The notes: a model not told the origin generated them from the letters alone. DNA of 64,000 nt from Alopecurus myosuroides (GCA_028641055.1 CM054063.1:182472756-182536755); one strand, 5' to 3'; positions 45,813-58,100 are shown, numbered from the stretch's first letter. Numbers and translations are program-made.

Positions 45813-47892
45813 ACTCCCCCCAAGCTTAGCTTATTGCTTGTCATCAAGCAATTCAGTGACAACTAAGTGCGATAAAAGACTTTTACGAACACATTCCTTT
45901 CATACGATGTAAATATATTCACTATGTGATCAAATACTTAATTATTCTCATGATAAGATACATGCAAGATACGGCCACTTAATAGCTATGCAAACCATGA
46001 AGAGATAACAACATATTAATAATAAACAACATGAAGCATAACTATTTGCAATATTGAAGTAATCATAAAAAAAGATCCAATAAAGTGGTATCTCGTTTGC
46101 CCTTAAGTGTGGGGCAAAACATAAATGCCAGGGCACCTCTGAAGTTCAAGGGAAGACTAGAAGTAAAGATTTCAAAGATACAAGTATCAAAGTTATCTCA
46201 CAATCAACCGTACTTTGGGACAAACACATCACACTAAGAATGACCATTGTGCTCTCAAGAAAATGCTCAAAGAATATGGCGGAGACTCAACATAAAAGTA
46301 AAAGAAAGGCCCTTCGCAGAGGGAAGCATGGATCACTCATGTGCTAGAGATTTTTTATTTTATTAAACAGAGGTATTGAAAACATTTTGAGAGAGGTGTA
46401 TGCTTATGTCAACGAATGGTAAACATACAATACAGTACGTCACAAGTCAACTGGATTCACAAAAGCGGCTCCCATGTGAAGGATGCATCTGGGTAGAAGG
46501 TCATCCCTCTTTCTCTTTTGTTTACACAATTATGCTTTGACTGATAAAAAGGGGCAAAAAGAGTGAATAGAATTTGTGTGTATTAATTTGGGGTTGGGCA
46601 CCCCGCTGCCAGCTCTTCTATCATTTGAATAAGCGGATGAATCCACTAGTCCAGGGTGTGAAATCCAATCAACAAGTGAGATAAAGATTCTCTATTTACG
46701 TCCTCGTGAGCTAAAATAGGGGCACAAAATAGGAATAATTTTTAGCAGGTTTTAAAGGTAGAACATGATCAATTTACTTGGAGTGGCGGTTAAATACCAC
46801 ATATAGGTACGTATGGTGGACACATTTGGCAAACTTTGGTTTTTGGGAGTTGGATGGACGAGTAGAGCTCATACTCAGTACAGGTGAAGGCTAGCAAATA
46901 GACAGGGAGCGAAAATCAAGAGAGCAACAACTATCATAATCATGTTTGCGACAAAGTAAAATTAACTGAGGCATAAAATTGATACTAGAACTCTAAGGCA
47001 AAATAAATCATCGAGGCTTATTGACTATTTGTTTTCAGTCTTAGCATGTGTGAGCATGTGCCAAGTCGATTCAAATTAAATAGTCAGAGGAGGCTACCAC
47101 AATACCATACCCTTCTATGAATAGAACAATGCGAACAAATATTTATATTACAGGTCATTTCCTATTAATAAATTGGAACAAAACATGAGAGAGCATGAAC
47201 TATTAAGCAGCCATTAAGTCACATATATCTTATACGAACAAACTAAGTATGCACACATAGATGGATATATGTAAAAAAAATAAAAGCAAGTAGAATTCAT
47301 ACAGCCTCTCACCATAACTTGAATTGTCGTATATCATCGTTATTGCTCTTCACTTGTGGTTCAAATAATATATAATGAAAACCAAGCTCGAATAGAATCA
47401 CGGACGACTATTGAACTCTGCACAAACTTTACAAAACCAAAAAAGAAGAACATTTTTTTTTGGGGGGGGGGGGGTTCAACTAAAACAAGAACAGAAAGAG
47501 ATCAAGCAAACAAAGCAAAATATTTTTGGGTTTTCGAAATGAAACAAAAATAAAAGAAAACAAACAAACAAACAAACCAAAAAAAATATTTTTGGGTTTT
47601 TGAATATTAAACTGCAACTAAAAGATAAAGAAAACCAAATAGAGAAACTAAAGAAGAAAACAAAGAGAAACAACAGAAATATTTTTGGTCTTTTAGTGTT
47701 TTAGAAAACAAGAACAAAACAATAAAAAAAAGAAGCGAAAGAAACGAAGACAAGCGAAAGAAACAAAGAGAAACGAAAACAAACGAAAGAAATGGTAAAC
47801 ATGGATATACAAAGAACCGACTGAACATGATATATAAATGAGTGTGATGTCGGTATACCTCCCCCCAAGCTTAAGCTTTTGGCCTAAGTGGA
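45813..47892 (-). other. E2 3' non-coding region with polypurine tract
   Basis: AAGCTTGGGGGGAGT (minus strand, 45813-45827) is the polypurine tract. The following 2 kb has no real ORF. Part of it (46080-46900) matches the E1 and element A 3' regions. The stretch 47440-47830 is A-rich low-complexity sequence with two AATATTTTTGG repeats and a run of 13 G at 47462-47474. Confidence 0.7.
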
Positions 47893-47894
47893 GA

Positions 47895-49011
47895 TCAATC
47901 AAAGCACGGGAAATATCCCCACTGCGGTGGGTCATCCCTTGCGTGGTCGTACTCGGGCGCATAAGAAGAGGATGATGCAGCTGGCGCATAGACATATCCG
48001 GGGTGCTGGTATGGGATCCCCGTGGTGTCGTAGGGCTGGATGAAATCACCATCGCCCCCCTCGTCGGCATACTCCCCTTGCTGGGGGTGACTCTCAAGGT
48101 ATGTGTCCAGCTCACTCTCAGAAAGCTCCCCTCCTTGCCTGTTATTAAGATAAAACAAAAGAGGTGCAGGCAAAAGTACTTCTCTAACAGTTTTAACAAC
48201 TCTCCACCCGGATCGTTTGGAGAAAGTTAATTCAAAAGATAAATTATGTAAGTGAGCATGGGTAGAAAGAAACTTATGTTGAACCATGGAAATAAAATTA
48301 AGCCTCTCTATAGGAAACTAAAAGTCTGGCTCCAAACCATGCAAAGCTAGAAAGCGCGAGGCAATAAGACCTCCACAAACTCCGCCCTTCTCACGGTTAT
48401 GTGAGAGACGGTAAGCAATCAAAGCGCCAAAGTTATAAGACCTATCGTGTCTCAAAGCAGCAGCAATAAACACCAAATCATAAACAGATAACTTTGTGGC
48501 AGTTTTCCTAGCTAATACACATTTAGAAATAAAGTAGGCAAACTATCGAATGCTAGGGAGTTGAATTTCACGGATTTTACCACTCTCCCCTGTGAAGCTT
48601 CTGCCTTGGAAAATCTCTCCATATAAATCTAGTATTGGTTTGGGCTTCCCACTTATTTTCTCACAAGACCCCCACTCAGGTACCTTAATAGCTGCACAGA
48701 AAACACTAAAAGGCAGGCTCACAGCTTTATTATAATCTTATAGTGGACCGTTGGGTTAGTTGAAGAACATTTAAAATGAAAATCATGCACCACAAACATA
48801 GTTAGTTTCACATGTTGGATGGGCTCATCCTCAATTAATGCTCTAAACCTGCATTATGCACTAGAGTGTTAAAATCCTGCAGAATTCCTGTAACTTGCAT
48901 AAATTCCCGACACAGATAGATTGATGGGAACACCCTCTCTTCACGGTGCACGAGCATGACCTCATGCACCTCCAACTCAAGCTGGTTTAGTTGATAAGCA
49001 TTGTGCTCCAT
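47895..49011 (-). pseudogene. E2 Athila-type extra ORF remnant
   Basis: An ATG at 49011 opens a short frame (MEHNAYQLNQLELEVHEVML). After several stops, blocks such as FGALIAYRLSHNREKGG near 48420 and a final frame (48287-47895) with a polar, Tyr/Pro-rich tail follow. The central block resembles the ATHILA ORF1/'putative plant transposon protein' family (from memory). The role of that protein is unknown. At least four stops and frameshifts show it is dead. Confidence 0.5.
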
Positions 49012-49927
49012 CTCTGAAATTTTTCAACAATCATCATAAAAATTAATTTGAAGCAACTATAAGGTGGAAACTACCATAGGGACTTATATGAGAGCTAAAC
49101 ATACATCAAAACTATATTATTTCTACTCAAATCAAGCATGCAAATTCAAGAAATACTTCACTAAACAAAATTCTACTTGGATCATCAGAGGAGTCACATA
49201 CCCGAGATCAAACACACCAAAAATCAGCACAAATGATGGGCTGAAGAAGGAGATCGAAAATCCAGAGGAAGAACACCAAGAACACGGGATCCAGGAAATG
49301 TTTTTAGTTTGGCAGGTGAGAGAGAGGACTTTGGCAGTGGAGAGAGTAAGTGGAGGGCCAGGGGGACCCACACTATGTGCTGGCGCCACCAGGGGCTGGC
49401 AGCGCCACCCTGGGGTGTGCCTGCCTGGTGGGTCCCCCTGGGGTCTCCCGGGTGGCTTTCTGCCACATTTTGACGTAAAAATTTATTATAATCTTTCTGG
49501 AATTTTTCGAGAAACTTTATTTTTGAGGTATTTCCGAAATTTTAATAATTAATAAAAACCGGGGAAACGAAAGTGAAAACATGGAAAAAAAACCAAAACC
49601 AGAACTACAGAGGTTCTATGACACTCTAATGAAAGAATAACCAAAGAAAACAAGGGTGGTAGTGGTGAAAACAAAAGTATGGGTGGTGAAAACATTCATA
49701 ACTTCAGTAATCAGAGTGAAAACATCATGAAAACATGCATAAGGATGGTGGAAAACATGATTGCACTCAAGTATTAATGTGATAACAGAATTAAACATAA
49801 TAGGGAAGGTGAAAACATAGTGAAAACATTTCCAACTTCATTTAAAATCATTTTGTTAACAAGGGTGATCAAGTCTTGCTACCAAAATAATTTCATATGA
49901 AACAAAACTTTGTTTCTCACTAAATAC
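49012..49927 (-). other. E2 non-coding stretch where pol would be expected
   Basis: No reverse transcriptase, RNase H or integrase motif is visible on either strand. It contains a GC-rich inset (49320-49450) with a perfect 13-bp inverted repeat (CCAGGGGGACCCA at 49358-49370 and its complement at 49429-49441), and an A-rich section with repeated GTGAAAACA words (49570-49830). Confidence 0.55.
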
Positions 49928-50338
49928 TCATGTTACCTCAACCTTGATAGGCATAGTCCCAATCATAATAATTTCATATTCTTTGGGTGGCTTTGGAATA
50001 GGACAATAAAATTGTCCAATCTTGATGGTCTCAACATTTTCAATGGAATTTAGACCATATTTTCTATCATTCTTATTGGGAAAATAAACAGTGTGCTCTT
50101 TATCATTAACATTAAAAGTAAATTTTCCTTGATTGCAATCAATAACAGCCCCTGCAGTATTAAGAAAAGGTTTTCCAAGAATAATAGTCGTATTATCATC
50201 TTCAGACATTTCTAACACAACAAAGTCAGTTAATATCAGACAATTATTAGCAACTTGAATAGGAACATCCTCACATATACCCACAGGAATACCAGTAGAC
50301 TTATCAGCCATTTGGAAAGATATATCAGTTGGTATCAA
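49928..50338 (-). pseudogene. E2 aspartic-protease region (C-terminal part)
   Basis: The frame carries SFQMADKSTGIPVG, then ILGKPFLNTAGAVIDC, typical of the protease-like segment that follows Athila gag. The catalytic DLGA-type motif is in the preceding frame (CDLGAGVSVM near 50390), with a one-base frameshift at about 50340 between them. No reverse transcriptase follows. Confidence 0.75.
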
Positions 50339-52494
50339 TTTTCTAGGAGGAGTCTTTTATAGAGAGTAAAATGCATGACACTAACTCCAGCTCCCAAATC
50401 ACACAAAGAAGTTCTAACATAATTGTTTTTAATAGAACAGGGAATAATATGTATACCAGGGTCTCCAAGCTTCTCAGGAACCTTGCCATTAAAAGAGTAA
50501 TTAGCAAGCATAGTGGAGATTTCCTCATTAGGAATCTTCCTTTTGTTAGAGACAATATCTTTCATATATTTTGCATAAAGAGGCAATTTAATAGCATCAG
50601 TTAAAGGAATTTGCAAGAACAAAGGTTTCATCCATTCACAAAACTTGTTATAGTGTTCTTCTTCCTTAGATTTGTGTTTATTATTAGGAAAAGGCATTGG
50701 TTTTTGTACCCAAGGTTCTTTCTCATTACCATGTTTATTAGAAATGAAATCTTCCTTAGTATACTTTGCAGTTTTAGTTTGCTTTTCAGGTTCAGCTACA
50801 GGTTCTTCTTTATCAGAAGCATCATTCTTTTCATTACCACTTTCAGTTTCAGCATCAGGGATAGATATACTATTAGGATCTTTAGCAAGTTCATAGGGTT
50901 CTACAGTAGTTTTATGTTTCTTCTTCTTTTTATTCCTAGTATGAATAACATTATCATTAGTTTGCTGAGAATCTTGTTCAATTATTTTAGGATGTCCCTC
51001 AGGATATAAAGGATCTTGTGTAGAAATACCACTTCTAGTTCTTATTTCATAAGCATGTTTTTCTTTAGAAGCATTAACTAGCAAATCTTTTTGCACTTTA
51101 GCAAGTTGATCTATTTGAGTTTGAACCATTTGAAAATGTTGAACAAGCATTTTAACATCATTAGAGGTTCTTTCTATAATACCATGCATATTATCAATAG
51201 CTCTAGAGTTTTCCATTAGGTGGTTCTGCACTCTCTTATTAAAATTATCTTGCTTGATAACATAATTATCAAATTCATCTAAACATTGATCAGGAGGTTT
51301 TTTATAGGGAATATCTCTACTATCAAAATATTGGAGAGAGTGTACCTCAATAGTGGACGAGTGAGGGATTGGCTTACATAATTCCTCTATAGGTGGAAGA
51401 TTCTTCACATCTTCAGATTTAATACCCCTCTCTTTAAGAGATTTCTTGGCTTCTCTCACCACTTCATCATTTAATTAAATAATTCCCCTCTTCTTGGGTG
51501 TTGGTGTTGATACTGGAGTAGGGGTCGGTTCAGGCTTAACCATAGTACAATTATCATGATTCTGGCTTATTTTAGCCATTATTTCCTCAGCTTCTTCTGG
51601 AGTTCTTTGCCTGAAAACACAACCAGCACAACTATCCAGGTATATCCTAGATTCAACAATTAATCCATTATAGAATATATCAAGAAGTTTATTATCTTCT
51701 AGCTTATGCCCAGGTGTAGCCCTAACTAAAGAACAGAACCTTGCCCAAGATACAGGCAATTTCTCTTCTTCTAATTGCATGAAATTAAATATATTTTGTA
51801 AAGCAGCATGTTGAGCACTAGCAGGAAAATATTTCTGAAAGAAAACATTAACCAAACCAATAGGACTATCAATAGATCCAGGAGACAAGTTGTTAAACCA
51901 AGTTTTAGCTTCATCTTTTAATGAGAAAGGGAATATTTTAGTAACAAAATAGCTACATTTCTAAAGATCATCAGAGAACAAACTACTCAAACAGGAGAGC
52001 TCATTCATATGTTTCATAGTACTTTCATTTTTAGTACCACAAAAATGTTCTTTCTCAACAATAGATATATAAGATAAATCAATAGAGAAATCATAATCCT
52101 TATCCCTAATATTAATGGGATAAGTGGCAAACTTAGCATCAGGAGATAATTTATATTTAACAACACGACTTTCAATAAGACTCATAATAGCATCCTCATC
52201 CTTCATAGTATATATTTAATCAATAAGATCATCATTAAGATCAACATAGGCATCATCTAAATCATCACTAAGATTCTCTATAAGCTCAGGTGAAACAGCA
52301 GGAGTAACATGATTTTTATCAGGAGTTTCAGTGTTTGCAATATTTTTAGCTTTAGCAATAGTAGCATCTAATAAAGGACCGAGAGAACCACTCTCATCAA
52401 GCACAGTAGAAGCATCATCAAAGGTATCCAAAGTATTTTCATATTCAGCAAAAGTAGCGTGTGTAGCATGTGGTGGTGTAAGCAGCTTACTCAT
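50335..52494 (-). pseudogene. gag: E2 gag (Athila-like), with in-frame stops
   Basis: Four blocks in one frame, starting at ATG 52494 (MSKLLTPPHATHA), are separated by stops near 52214 (TAA), 51961 (TAG) and 51475 (TAA). Seen in order: an acidic N-terminus, a KYKLSPDAKFATYPIN block, the gag core with LEEEKLPVSWARFCSLVR and GHKLEDNKLLDIFYNGL, a coiled-coil section (NSRAIDNMHGIIERT-like near 51200), a Lys/Glu-rich linker, a pre-protease block with PLYAKYMKDI and LGDPGIHIIPCSI, then CDLGAGVSVM. This is the normal order for Athila gag-protease. Confidence 0.8.
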
Positions 52495-52652
52495 AACAGA
52501 CGGTTAATCCAGAGCAACAGAGGTGTTCAGAGTTGTACCTCTTCTTGTAGTGGATGGTAATATAGGAAAATTTCCATCACGAGTCTTACCCATGATGAAT
52601 GATGGCAGTAGATAATAATACTCTCCGGTGAGCTTGCAAATAAAGCTATGCT

Positions 52653-52669
52653 CCCCGGCAACGGCGCCA
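52653..52669 (-). promoter_or_regulatory. E2 primer-binding site, tRNA-Asp
   Basis: The minus strand reads TGGCGCCGTTGCCGGGG, an exact complement of the plant tRNA-Asp 3' end, 11 bases inside the LTR end. Confidence 0.88.
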
Positions 52670-52680
52670 GAAAATAGTAT

Positions 52681-54061
52681 TGATGACCCACAAGTATAGG
52701 GGATCGCAACAGTCTTCGAGAGAAGTAAAACCCAAATTTATTGATTCGACACAAGGGGAGCCAAAGAATATTTGTGAGCCTTAACAAGTGAGTTGTCAAT
52801 TAACCTGCACCTGAAAGTACTTTTGTTCGCACTGGTTTATCAGTAGTAACAGTTTTATAGTAGCAGTAGTAGTGGAATGAAAACAGCAGCATCAATAGTG
52901 TTTGAAGTAAACAGCGGATTAAATGTTGTAGGCATAGGGATGGATGAACGAGCGTTGCATGGATAAGGAAGTCAAAATAATGATCATGTCATGTGCACTG
53001 CAGATAAATATGATAAAGCATCCAAGCACTAAGTAACCATAGGCATGTGTTCCATAAATAGTCGTACATGCTCGCAATGAGAACTTGCACAACATCTTTT
53101 GTCCTACAAGCCCGTTTTCAGCGGGGCCTCAAGGGAACTACTGGTAATTAAGGTGCTCCTTTTAATAAAGCACCGAAGCAAAGCATTAACACTCCGTGAA
53201 CACATGTGATCCTCACATCGCAGCCATCCCCTCCAGTTGTCCCAATTTCTGTCACTTCGCGGCCTCGGGTTCCGGACAACGATATGTGTAAACAACTTGC
53301 AGGAATGATAAGAAACAATGATTATCATCGTGATTCAATAACATGTTCAGAACTGAGATCATGGCACTCGGGCCCAAAGTGGCAAGAATTAAGCATAACA
53401 AGTTACAACAATGTCAATAGCACTAATAGAGGACACTAGGCACTATGCCCTAACAATCACGACATTATTACATGAACGATCTCATCCAATCCCTACCATC
53501 CCCTTCAGCCTACAGCGGGGAATTACTCACAGATGGATGGGGAAACATGGATGGTCGATGGAGAGGTGTTGGTGATGACGATGGCGATGATCTCCTCCAC
53601 TTCCCCGTCCCGACAGGGTGCCAGAACATGAACTTCTGATCCCCGAATCGAGATTCGGGACGGTGGCGGCGCTCTGTTGTGTTTCTGTGGAATATCACGA
53701 ACCCCTCGGGTTTTAGGGTTGGAGTCTACTTGTAGTCGAAAGGGGAGTCCGGGGGGGCTCTGGGGGCCCACACCCATAGGTGGCGCGGCCTAGGGGGACC
53801 CGCGCCAGGGGGGTGGTGTGGCCACCCTGTGGCTCCTCTCCTAGCCCCCTTCTGGCTCCCGGGGTCTTCCGGGGTGAAAACATCAGTGGGGTCTTTTCTG
53901 GGCAATTTCCCGAAAGTTGGTTTTTCTACATAAAAACAAGACACCAAAGTAATTCTGCTGAAAACAGCGTTAGTCCGTGTTAGTTGTATTCAAAACACAC
54001 AAATTGATAGGAAAACAATAGGAAAAGTGTTCAGAAAAGGAGATACGTTATTGATGTATCA
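52681..54061 (-). repeat. E2 5' LTR
   Basis: 1381 bp, minus strand from TGATACATCAATAACG (54061) to GTGGGTCATCA (52681). It gives the uninterrupted version of the 3' LTR that E3 split. Confidence 0.88.
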
Positions 54062-54066
54062 GTGTT
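54062..54066. repeat. TSD of E2, right copy (GTGTT)
   Basis: Directly follows the outer end of the E2 5' LTR and matches 29997-30001. Confidence 0.75.
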
Positions 54067-54290
54067 CCTTATAATTTTTTTGTTGTTCATCTACGAACCC
54101 ACCTTGCCTATAAGATCTAGTTTCAAAGACATCAAACATTGATAGCAAGCATGATAAAGCAAAAATAACAACTAGAATAAGCACTAATTTTTGTGTGTTT
54201 TTGATAAAGACAAGCAAAACAAAACAAAAAAAATAAACAAAATAAAGAGGTTGAGAGTGAGAGACTCCCCTTGCCAGAAGACTTCTTCCT
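54067..54290 (-). pseudogene. E1 ORF first codons and leader
   Basis: The minus-strand ATG at 54137-54139 starts MFDVFETRSYRQGG and the frame runs open to the E2 insertion point, where it continues in frame at 30001. Upstream (54140-54290) is an AT-rich leader after the PBS. The split shows that E2 disrupted a frame that was open at this point. Confidence 0.55.
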
Positions 54291-54307
54291 CCCAGGCAAC
54301 AGCGCCA
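54291..54307 (-). promoter_or_regulatory. E1 primer-binding site, tRNA-Asp (two changes)
   Basis: The minus strand reads TGGCGCTGTTGCCTGGG, two bases off the exact tRNA-Asp complement seen in E2, 10 bases inside the LTR end at 54318. Confidence 0.75.
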
Positions 54308-54317
54308 GAAATTTCCT

Positions 54318-55119
54318 TGATGCTACGTGTTGGGAACCCCAAGAGGAGGGTGTGATGAGTGTAGCGGTAGGAATTTCCCTTAGTAAAGAACCAAGGTTAT
54401 CAATCCAGTAGGAGGAAGAGGATCTTTGGAAGGTTGATGCCACTGACGGTGGTGCTGGCGCTTCACCGGTGTAAACAACAACGCGGAACCTGCACACAAC
54501 AACCAAAATACTTTGTCCCAACGGTACAGTGAGGTTGTCAATCTCGGTTGTCTTGCTGAAAACAAAGATTAGACGTATAGTGTGGAAAATAGTGTATGCT
54601 TGCAGTAAGTTAAGAAAGCAACAAATTTTAGTGGGTTGCTTAACAGTGTAAGAAAATGGACCAAAGTTCATAGGTTCACTAGTGGTGTCTCTCCATAAAA
54701 GATAGCATGCTGGGTGAACAAATTACAGCTGGGAAATTGACAAATAAAGGTTGCACCGTAGTGCACATTCATGACATGATGACTACTATGATATTTAGTG
54801 CGGGCATTACAACAATATACATAGACCGTAATCCAACTGCATCTATGACTAATAATCCACCCTCGGGTTATCATCCGAACCCCCTTAGGTATTAAGTTGC
54901 AAGAAACAGATAACTACATTAAACAAAGTGTGTAATGTAAGCAATGATTGTACACGCGGGTACTCACATCGCTGTTTTCTCCCTAGTGGCAACAGCACAT
55001 CCTCCCCCCGTCACGTTTCTGTCACTCGAGCACAGGCGAAAAGGAGTCATGAACCCACTATCAAGCATAAATACTCCCTCTTGGAGTCACTAGCAACTAC
55101 TTGGCCAGAGCACCACTAG
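54318..55119 (-). repeat. E1 5' LTR, distal part, cut by E5
   Basis: Matches 23253-24054 of the E1 3' LTR to the base where E5 enters. The last five bases are ACTAG (55115-55119), the left TSD of E5; the empty site is readable at 24050-24054. Confidence 0.88.
55115..55119. repeat. TSD of E5, left copy (ACTAG)
   Basis: Directly before TGTAACATCC. The uninterrupted target is at 24050-24054 in the E1 3' LTR (CACCACTAGCAACGG); the right copy lies outside the window. Confidence 0.8.
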
Positions 55120-58100
55120 TGTAACATCCTAGAAATTTCAAAAATAATAAACCAGCATGCATACATATCATCATAAAACAGTCACACAAAAGTGCATTTA
55201 AAAAAATTTAAACATCACTAAACAAAAACCCTATGTAAATTCTTCTCCAAAAATAATCCCTTTAATGGCTCCTTGCAATTTACCTATAATAAAAATATAA
55301 ATTGATATTTCAAAATCACCAAAACATTTAAATAGTTTGAACCTTACAAATTGTACTTTTACAAACTCCTCTATATGAGTTTTACTCATTTTGTTTTATT
55401 TGGGTTCCCTTCCTTGAATAAAAATAAAACAGAAAAGAAAAACAATTTAGAACAAAAAAAAAAGAGAAAAGAAGAAAAAATAGCAAGCCCAGCCCAACTG
55501 ACCCTCTCTCTCTCCCCTCCCCCTCGCGCGAAGCCCACTGGGCCTTGTCCCTAACGACCGCGCGCGCACGCTGAAGCTAGCCGGGCGCGCACCATCTTCT
55601 CGGGCTGCCAGGTGGGCCGGGCTGACGCCACGCTCACATCGCGGTGACGACTACCCCTAACCTCCCTCCGTTTTCACCGGGAGAACACCGCGCACACGCC
55701 CCACTTCCGCCACTCCTCCGTGCCGTTCCGCAACTCCCCGAGAGAACCATGATAAAGCTTCCGTCTCCCCCTTCCGATCTCCTCAAACCCCCTCTGAAAA
55801 TACGCCCCAGGGCTGCCGCAATCGCTCGCCAGAAAGTGCCACGGCCGCCGCCGTCCGCCTCGGTTTTTGGCACGGTGAGCCACCTTGAACCCCCCATATC
55901 CCCCATTCATTTTCCCTCTGTCATGCGCTCCTCTCTGACCAGTCTCGCGACCTCGCCTGCAGTAGAGCAACCGCGCCATCGACGTCGCTGCCTCACCGGA
56001 GTCGCGCCTTCTCCGACCTCCTCCCTTCGTCGCTCCCGGAAGCGAGAGCGCCCGCCGTGAAGGCCATCGCCCTTGCCATGCCTTGCTGCGCCTCTGCAAC
56101 CACTCCGACGAGCTCGAGGGCCACGAGAGCTTAACTCCGGCGAAATCTCCGACTAATCCACCGCCGCGACGCCATCTCCGACCACTCCCCGCCGGTGAGC
56201 CCCTCTCTGTCCTTTTTTCGCCGTCCGATTCAATCCAAACAGCCAGGATTAGAACGTCTCTGCGAAGCGGTATCCTCCAATTAGGTTGCGCCACTTGGCC
56301 GCTGAGTCAGCATACAGTCAGCCCCCCCCCCCCGGGATTTAAATCAATTTGATTTCATTTCAAAAAACAGAAACATATGTCCCACTGTAAATTCAATAGA
56401 AAAATAAATAGTGATCCAAAAATTGTGAGCCTTGAACCTATAGAAAGTTAATCAAATTGTCCACCCAAATAAAAAAATATTAGGTGGTCTCTGTAGAAAT
56501 TTTTTAAGTAGTTTTTAAATTGCCAAAACCACTCATAAACACCAATTAATTCATAGTTTGAGTTCTACTATCCCAATTTTGTTAATTTTGTAGTCTCTGG
56601 ATTCCTTAGAACTTGTAGAACACCATGGAACCAGAGATAACCATAATTGTATCGTGGACATACTTTCTATTTCAAATTTGGTAAAATCAGTAATCTGTCC
56701 ATAATTCAAATTCTAAAATGTATTTTTGAGTAAAACCAATTGGGTCACCTTGGTATTAGTACCCTCTGTCCATAGAGATCAATGACCAATTTTTACAGAA
56801 ACTTAAAAGTGTGTTTAAAATTAATTTAATCTAAAGATCTATTAATGGACTACTAAATGAGGGTAATTAAATTAATGCATTGAAATAAATCTTAACCAGA
56901 GCCTTGTGTCAACTAAATAAACCTCATATAATGCCAAACACACCTCAACACTACATCTAACATGTGTAAAACAAAATATTTCATTCATGCATGCATACAT
57001 GTTTATGTTTGTATTGTTTGAGTGGTATGTTTATGCTTGTATTGTTATTGCTTGTTTAGATTTTGGAGAAGACCAATACAACACCTCTGATTGTTGTGTT
57101 TGTGCTGGTTGCTGGTACCAAGGCAAGTGATGCTCATGTCCCACTTTTTATATTGCATTAGAGTTTTCATTCAATTATTTTCCAAGTATGCTATGCTCAG
57201 AAAACCTAGTAGTGTGTAGCCAACCTGAAACCCCTGCTAGGTACTAGTTTAGCAATACTAGAATGCTATCACAACTGTTGCTGTTACTTGTTGGGTTGTG
57301 ATGTTTTGAAAATTGAAAATTAACAACCCAATGAAACACCTGGGTGGATTGGTATGAATGGATTGTGTTGAGTGGCTACTCAGGGCCATGTTCATGGTGG
57401 ATTTAGCCATGGATGTGGTGGTTATCACCTGAGGGTACACTTGTGGATAGCCACCCAGGATTAAAGAGATGTGTAGGTCTTCACTGTTTAGTTAGCTTCC
57501 AGTGCAGCCTCGAGGTAATATGGGCTCTGCCAAGATTAAATAAGTTGTGGGGGTTCATCCTGTTGTATGACATTGGGTGGAAGAATTTTAGGAGCGTCGA
57601 GTCATGCTGGTATGGTTGAATCCCTCTTCCCAAAGATCTTGTCTCATTCTTCCCTCGGGGAGGATGAGTCTCAAGGTGAAAATGCACAACCTCTGCAGAG
57701 TTTGAAAACTAAGATCTTAGTCGTGTCCCCGGTTATGGGCCAGTTGAGCAGCTAGACAGAGTTGATACCGAAGGATCTCCTCATCTTTCCTGAATAATAT
57801 AAAATATGGTAGAAACCCCTTTAAGGGCATGGTGGATTTAGCCGTGATGCCACAATCAAACCTCATGGTGGATTTAGCCATGATGATATGGTTTTCAAAC
57901 TTCATGGTGGACTTAGCCATGATGATTTATCAACCTTCATGGTGGATTTAGCCATGATGGTTGAACCAAAGTTTTCTTTTTATGAAAATGGTTTACAAAT
58001 ATAGGACAAAATTGGCTTTATGCAAATAGCCGAGACTCCACCAGCCAAATATCATGTAGCTAGTTATTCCTCAAAACTGTCACCATGGAAGTGTCACTTG

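Larger units (their letters stand above)
30002..54061 (-). mobile_element. E2: Athila-like LTR element with gag-protease but no reverse transcriptase
   Basis: The 5' LTR is 52681-54061. The 3' LTR is split by E3 into 45246-45812 and 30002-30809. The PBS is for tRNA-Asp, the polypurine tract is GCTTGGGGGGAGT and the TSD is GTGTT. Gag and protease remain (52494-49928), and an Athila-type extra ORF remnant lies at 49011-47895. Between the protease and this ORF there is under 1 kb, so reverse transcriptase, RNase H and integrase are absent. Confidence 0.85.
23253..55119 (-). mobile_element. E1: non-autonomous TGATACGTC-type LTR element, split by E2 and E5
   Basis: The 3' LTR is at 23253-26136. 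The internal region is 26137-30001 plus 54067-54307 once E2 is removed, and the 5' LTR begins at 54318 and is interrupted at 55120 by E5. The PBS is for tRNA-Asp with two changes, and the polypurine tract is at 26137-26151. The internal region is only about 4.1 kb and has no recognisable gag, reverse transcriptase or integrase, only one unrecognised ORF, so mobilisation must have depended on proteins from elsewhere. Confidence 0.8.

Noticed and set aside
52653..52669. tRNA gene at the PBS sites
   Set aside because: Only the 3' end of the tRNA is matched, as expected for a primer-binding site.
55644..56294. Overlapping ORFs of 138 and 206 codons in the E5 LTR
   Set aside because: Both lie in the GC-rich island of the LTR, where stops are rare by composition; no recognisable domain.
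57393..57959. CRISPR-like array
   Set aside because: Irregular spacing, repeats vary, spacers are not unique inserts, and the context is a plant LTR.
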